DNA from: a bacterium
GTDB taxonomy: Bacteria > Joyebacterota > Joyebacteria > Joyebacterales > Joyebacteraceae
DNA length: 64,000 nucleotides
Assembly: GCA_029990205.1 (NCBI GenBank)
Contig: JAPEKQ010000003.1
Location: forward strand, 1-64,000
Direction: 5' to 3'
Shown here: one piece after another, positions 62,976 to 64,000 of the stretch
Layout: each line of letters begins with the position of its first letter
Numbering within the stretch: position 1 is the first letter of the stretch
The notes under the pieces: model-generated
Told to the model about the DNA's origin: nothing
The model's database searches: none
The model's input: the letters and a program-made list of their open reading frames with translations, nothing else
Made by a program: the position numbers and the translations under genes

Positions 62976-63643
62976 TAGAAGCGACAGGACGACTGCGGGC
63001 TCTGGTCCGCACCGGCGACGGGGCAAGGCTGTCCATCGAGACCGGGATCGGGCGTGAGCTCACGATCGGTGAGAGCATCAGCGTCAACGGCGTCTGCCTG
63101 ACGGTGACGTCGAGCGACGAAGACGGTTTCGAGGCCGATGTGGTCGCGGAAACACTCCGCGCGTCGACGCTCGGGACGCTCTCGTGCGGTGACCGCGTCA
63201 ACCTCGAGCGCGCGCTCCGTCTTGGAGACCGGCTCGGAGGCCACATCGTCACGGGTCACGTGGACGCGGTGGCGACCGTCGCAGAGAGACGCGAACGGAG
63301 CCGCGGCGTGGAGGTGGTCTTCGATCTCCCCACGAGTGTCACCGCGGAGGTCGTCGCAAAGGGGTCGATAGCCGTCGACGGGACGAGTCTGACGGTGGCG
63401 GCCGTGGACGGGCGCCGAGTGATGGTGGCGTTCATCCCGGAGACGCTCGCGGCGACGCGAGCCGCTGAGTACCGGCGCGGAACGCGTGTCAATATCGAGA
63501 CTGACGTACTGGCCAAGCACATGAGGAAGCTCCTCGACGAGCGCGGGGCCGACGGCTCCCGTTCCGAGGGACACGGCAGCTCCAGCGATGAGGCACCCGA
63601 GACCGGACTGACGCTCGAGCGGCTGCGCGAACTGGGATTCTGA
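62960..63643 (+). CDS. ribE: Riboflavin synthase, alpha subunit
   Basis: Dismutates two 6,7-dimethyl-8-ribityllumazines to riboflavin. It has the conserved N-terminus MFTGLIEATGRL and two lumazine-binding repeats (about 1-90, with SVNGVCLTV and ADVVAETLR; and about 95-195, with GGHIVTGHVD, SIAVDGTSLTV and FIPETLAATR). Length is 227 residues with a short charged tail. The GTG start overlaps ribD by 16 bases. Confidence 0.95.
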   Translation: MFTGLIEATGRLRALVRTGDGARLSIETGIGRELTIGESISVNGVCLTVTSSDEDGFEADVVAETLRASTLGTLSCGDRVNLERALRLGDRLGGHIVTGHVDAVATVAERRERSRGVEVVFDLPTSVTAEVVAKGSIAVDGTSLTVAAVDGRRVMVAFIPETLAATRAAEYRRGTRVNIETDVLAKHMRKLLDERGADGSRSEGHGSSSDEAPETGLTLERLRELGF

Positions 63644-63659
63644 CACGGAGCGAGACATC

Positions 63660-64000
63660 ATGACGGGAAAGAACGTCGAGCGGGCGATCCAGGACATCCG
63701 TGATGGACGGATGGTGATCGTCGTCGACGACGAAACGCGGGAGAACGAGGGCGACCTCATCATGGCCGCGGAGAAGATCACTCCGGAAGCCGTCAATTTC
63801 ATCGCCAAGGAAGGACGCGGCCTCATCTGCGTGCCCATGACCGGCGAGGATCTTGACGCGCTCGATCTCCACCCGATGGTCGCGGACAACACGTCGCGCA
63901 TGAGCACGGCCTTCGCGGTTTCGGTCGACGCGGTCGAGGGGACGACGACGGGTATCTCGGCGCACGACCGTTCGACAACGATCCGAGCGTTGGTGGACCC
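63660..64000 (+). CDS. ribB: 3,4-dihydroxy-2-butanone 4-phosphate synthase (RibB or RibBA), cut by window end
   Basis: The first 113 residues lie in the window. It makes the four-carbon unit of the riboflavin xylene ring from ribulose-5-phosphate. It has AIQDIRDGRMVIVVDDETRENEGDLIMAAEK (first part is the family core), ICVPMTG and VDAVEGTTTGISAHDRSTTI. Whether a GTP cyclohydrolase II domain is fused cannot be seen. It is 17 bp after ribE, the third gene of the FMN-controlled operon. Confidence 0.94.
   Translation, partial: MTGKNVERAIQDIRDGRMVIVVDDETRENEGDLIMAAEKITPEAVNFIAKEGRGLICVPMTGEDLDALDLHPMVADNTSRMSTAFAVSVDAVEGTTTGISAHDRSTTIRALVD

Overview
This window is a gene-dense, GC-rich stretch of bacterial chromosome made mostly of housekeeping genes. 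The envelope looks Gram-negative: there are several lipoproteins with lipoboxes, TPR lipoproteins and a SPOR-domain membrane protein. A four-subunit pyruvate:ferredoxin oxidoreductase and selA point to an anaerobic or facultative metabolism. The mix of features does not fit a well-known model phylum. It includes a large-type SRP RNA with an Alu domain, SpoVG, a K+-dependent membrane pyrophosphatase, an unadenylylated-type glutamine synthetase and a secreted protein with a WGxxKxxYR tail. My best guess is an uncultured lineage near the FCB superphylum or related candidate phyla, but this is inference.

Layout. Positions 1-5.1 kb hold the end of dut, a UbiA prenyltransferase, a TrkH/TrkA potassium uptake pair and asnS. 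Convergent glnA follows (5.3-6.7 kb) with its own strong promoter. Positions 7-12 kb carry a cyclophilin lipoprotein, two TPR proteins, a cysteine desulfurase and a membrane-anchored peptidase-MA-like protein. A tRNA cluster (Ser-Ser-Arg) at 12.1-12.4 kb precedes a YhaO/YhaN-like (SbcD/SbcC-like) repair pair. At 16.0-19.1 kb lies the most unusual locus: a membrane-anchored CHAT (caspase-like) protease, an ECF-type sigma factor and a soluble protein with two anti-sigma zinc fingers. A histidine kinase and a receiver-GGDEF response regulator follow, then tadA. A second tRNA cluster (Ser-Ser-Ala), the SRP RNA, dnaX, ebfC and recR run to 26.7 kb.

The por operon (gamma-delta-alpha-beta) is at 26.9-30.0 kb. 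Next come pgpA, cinA, thpR, recA, recX and alaS. Positions 37-42 kb hold nucleotide-sugar and envelope precursor genes (rmlA-long, rmlD, a gmhA-like SIS protein, udk, a DPPR-synthase-like UbiA protein, ispE) and spoVG. tRNA-Gln, prs, rplY, pth and hppA lead to ychF and the rpsF-rpsR-rplI ribosomal operon. A parvulin lipoprotein, an ArsB/NhaD-type transporter and a convergent two-repeat secreted protein follow. selA, a pseudo-BY-kinase/SPOR protein, smc and ftsY run to 61.5 kb. The window ends in an FMN-riboswitch-controlled ribD-ribE-ribB operon, with ribB cut by the window edge.

Promoters are easy to see: most have TTGAC(A/C/G/T), a 17-18 bp spacer, and a TAGnnT or TATnnT -10 box. Most gene ends have GC-rich hairpins without a T-tract. 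The only clear classic intrinsic terminator is the riboswitch expression platform. The best candidate for an undescribed system is the CHAT-sigma-double-ZAS cassette, which I read as a possible protease-released sigma circuit.
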